Part shown: positions 62,702 to 64,000 of the stretch, in pieces | Layout of the letters: every line of letters begins with the position of its first letter | Numbering within the stretch: position 1 is the stretch's first letter | Source: Neobacillus rhizophilus | Lineage (GTDB): Bacteria > Bacillota > Bacilli > Bacillales > Cytobacillaceae | Direction: 5' to 3' | DNA length: 64,000 nucleotides | Assembly (NCBI RefSeq): GCF_018343535.1 | Contig: NZ_JAGYPF010000001.1 | Span: 310,001 to 374,000 of the forward strand | Notes under the pieces: generated by a model | Told to the model about the DNA's origin: nothing | The model's database searches: none | Seen by the model: the letters and a program-made list of their open reading frames with translations, nothing else | Made by a program: the position numbers and the translations under genes

Positions 62702-64000
62702 TTGGACAAAGCGAAATTCCTTACTGAGCTAAAAAATCATGAGCTTTCGCTGTTAATTCAGCTTATAAATTATCAGGAAGTATTTTGGCCGAATGGTAAG
62801 TTTGAACAAAATCCGGCTGGAATCGAAAAATTAACTTTAACATTGGTGGATATTAAGGAAGCGGAGAAACGTTTAGAGCGTTTTGCCCCCTATATCGCCA
62901 AAGTGTTTCCGGAAACACAGGAAACGGGCGGCATAATTGAATCTCGGCTCGTAAAAATTGCAAGTATGAAACAAAAAATGGAACAAGATTTTGGGAAGCC
63001 AATTCCGGGTGATCTTTGGTTAAAATGTGACAGCCATCTTCCTATTTCGGGGTCCATTAAGGCTAGGGGCGGTATTTACGAGGTTTTAAAACATACGGAA
63101 AAATTAGCTTTGAGTCAAGGGCTTTTAACAATGGATGACGATTACTCGATTTTAGACAGTGACCATTTTCGTAGGTTTTTCTCGCAGTATTCAATTGCAG
63201 TCGGTTCCACCGGTAATCTCGGTTTGAGCATTGGTATTATAAGCGCAAAGCTAGGTTTTAACGTAACCGTACATATGTCTGCGGACGCCAAACAATGGAA
63301 AAAGGATCTGCTTCGTACAAAAGGGGTAAATGTGGTTGAATACGAATCGGACTACAGCAAAGCGGTTGAGGAAGGCCGGCGCCAGGCAGATGCTGCCCCG
63401 TCCTGCCATTTTATTGATGATGAAAATTCCCAAGACTTATTTCTAGGTTATGCTACTGCTGCATTGCGGTTAAAAAATCAATTACAAGAATTAAAGATAG
63501 CTGTAGATGAAAATCATCCATTATTTGTATACCTACCATGCGGTGTTGGCGGAGGACCAGGCGGTGTGGCTTACGGTCTAAAGCAGCTGTTTAAAGAGAG
63601 TGTTCACTGTTTCTTTGCCGAACCCACTCATTCCCCATGTATGCTGCTGGGAATGATGACAGGCCTTCATGACCAAATTTCCGTGCAGGATATTGGACTA
63701 GATAATCTCACCGACGCGGATGGACTTGCTGTCGGCAGACCTTCCGGCTTTGTTGGGAAAATCATCGAGCCATTTTTAAGCGGAATTTATACGGTTAGTG
63801 ATGAGAGGTTATATAGACTGCTGAAGGATTTGGCAGACTCAGAAAATATTTATTTAGAACCTTCTGCCTTAGCTGGGATGATTGGTCCTGTGTGGCTGGC
63901 TGGTGAGGCTTCGGATTATTTGAGCAAGCATGCGTTATCTGAAAAATTCAGCCATGGTACGCACATCGTTTGGGCGACAGGTGGAAGCATGGTGCCAAAG
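62702..64000 (+). CDS. dsdA: D-serine dehydratase (ammonia-lyase), 3' end cut off by the window
   Basis: The 433 codons present belong to the PLP enzyme that converts D-serine to pyruvate and ammonia. PLP Lys lies in [17 protein letters not shown], the phosphate-binding loop in [13 protein letters not shown], and [14 protein letters not shown] and ATGGSMVPK are near the end. Family length is about 440-450 residues, so only a few codons are missing. The start is TTG 62702, with AGGGTG 6 bases upstream. No dsdC or dsdX adjoins it in the window. Confidence 0.93.
   Translation, partial: MDKAKFLTELKNHELSLLIQLINYQEVFWPNGKFEQNPAGIEKLTLTLVDIKEAEKRLERFAPYIAKVFPETQETGGIIESRLVKIASMKQKMEQDFGKPIPGDLWLKCDSHLPISGSIKARGGIYEVLKHTEKLALSQGLLTMDDDYSILDSDHFRRFFSQYSIAVGSTGNLGLSIGIISAKLGFNVTVHMSADAKQWKKDLLRTKGVNVVEYESDYSKAVEEGRRQADAAPSCHFIDDENSQDLFLGYATAALRLKNQLQELKIAVDENHPLFVYLPCGVGGGPGGVAYGLKQLFKESVHCFFAEPTHSPCMLLGMMTGLHDQISVQDIGLDNLTDADGLAVGRPSGFVGKIIEPFLSGIYTVSDERLYRLLKDLADSENIYLEPSALAGMIGPVWLAGEASDYLSKHALSEKFSHGTHIVWATGGSMVPK

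Overview
The window is chromosomal DNA of an endospore-forming, AT-rich Bacillaceae (Bacillus/Neobacillus-like). The evidence is the strong AGGAGG ribosome sites, the small spore proteins (SspN, SspO, SspP, Tlp, a GerPA/PF-like protein, YjcZ), and a gene block that follows the B. subtilis order citB-yneN-sspN-tlp-yneP-yneQ-(yneR position)-plsY-yneT-parE-parC. There is no phage, plasmid, CRISPR array or rRNA/tRNA gene that I can support.

Layout. 0-7.7 kb: branched-chain amino-acid carrier BrnQ, a possibly frameshifted CBO0543 membrane protein, cytochrome c550, a XerS-like recombinase in a scarred region with at least three gene remnants, UspA, a cold-shock protein, a Cse60-like protein and a CarD-like regulator. 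7.9-12.1 kb: marR plus a heterodimeric ABC exporter operon. 12.2-18.2 kb: parEC and YneT. 18.3-21.3 kb: a cytosolic histidine-kinase-like protein lacking the H-box His, and a membrane-anchored GH18 protein. 21.5-35.3 kb: PlsY, a selenocysteine HesB-like protein, CapA-like and CPBP-like proteins, YneQ/YneP, a double-AAA ATPase, spore proteins, YneN, a VmlR/Vga-like ABC-F protein with an attenuator-like leader, and aconitase. 36-39.4 kb: selenium island with selA, a SelW-like CxxU selenoprotein and selD, itself with an in-frame UGA. 39.7-45.4 kb: threonine catabolism (kbl-tdh) and an acyl-CoA synthetase/carboxyltransferase pair. 45.6-47.8 kb: guanine riboswitch-xpt-pbuX. 49-52.4 kb: phosphonate-type ABC transporter with a fused double permease. 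53.2-57.6 kb: a Bce-type two-component system convergent with its ABC exporter. 57.8-62.6 kb: MFS exporter, TauE plus a CstR-type persulfide sensor with two operators, and small proteins. 62.7 kb to the edge: D-serine dehydratase, cut off by the window end.

The main discovery is a selenocysteine-decoding capacity. Three reading frames (HesB-like, SelW-like, SelD) are each interrupted by one UGA at exactly the position where the family has its redox Cys/Sec, and two of them have a SECIS-like hairpin just downstream. selA and selD are present, but selB and tRNA-Sec are not in the window. The second is a family of five dispersed repeats of about 80 bp that abut stop codons or lie between genes and carry a conserved hairpin; three copies keep the same 17-codon reading frame. 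Other points of interest are a structured RNA candidate upstream of the phosphonate transporter, paired palindromes upstream of kbl-tdh, and the kinase-like protein without a phospho-acceptor His.
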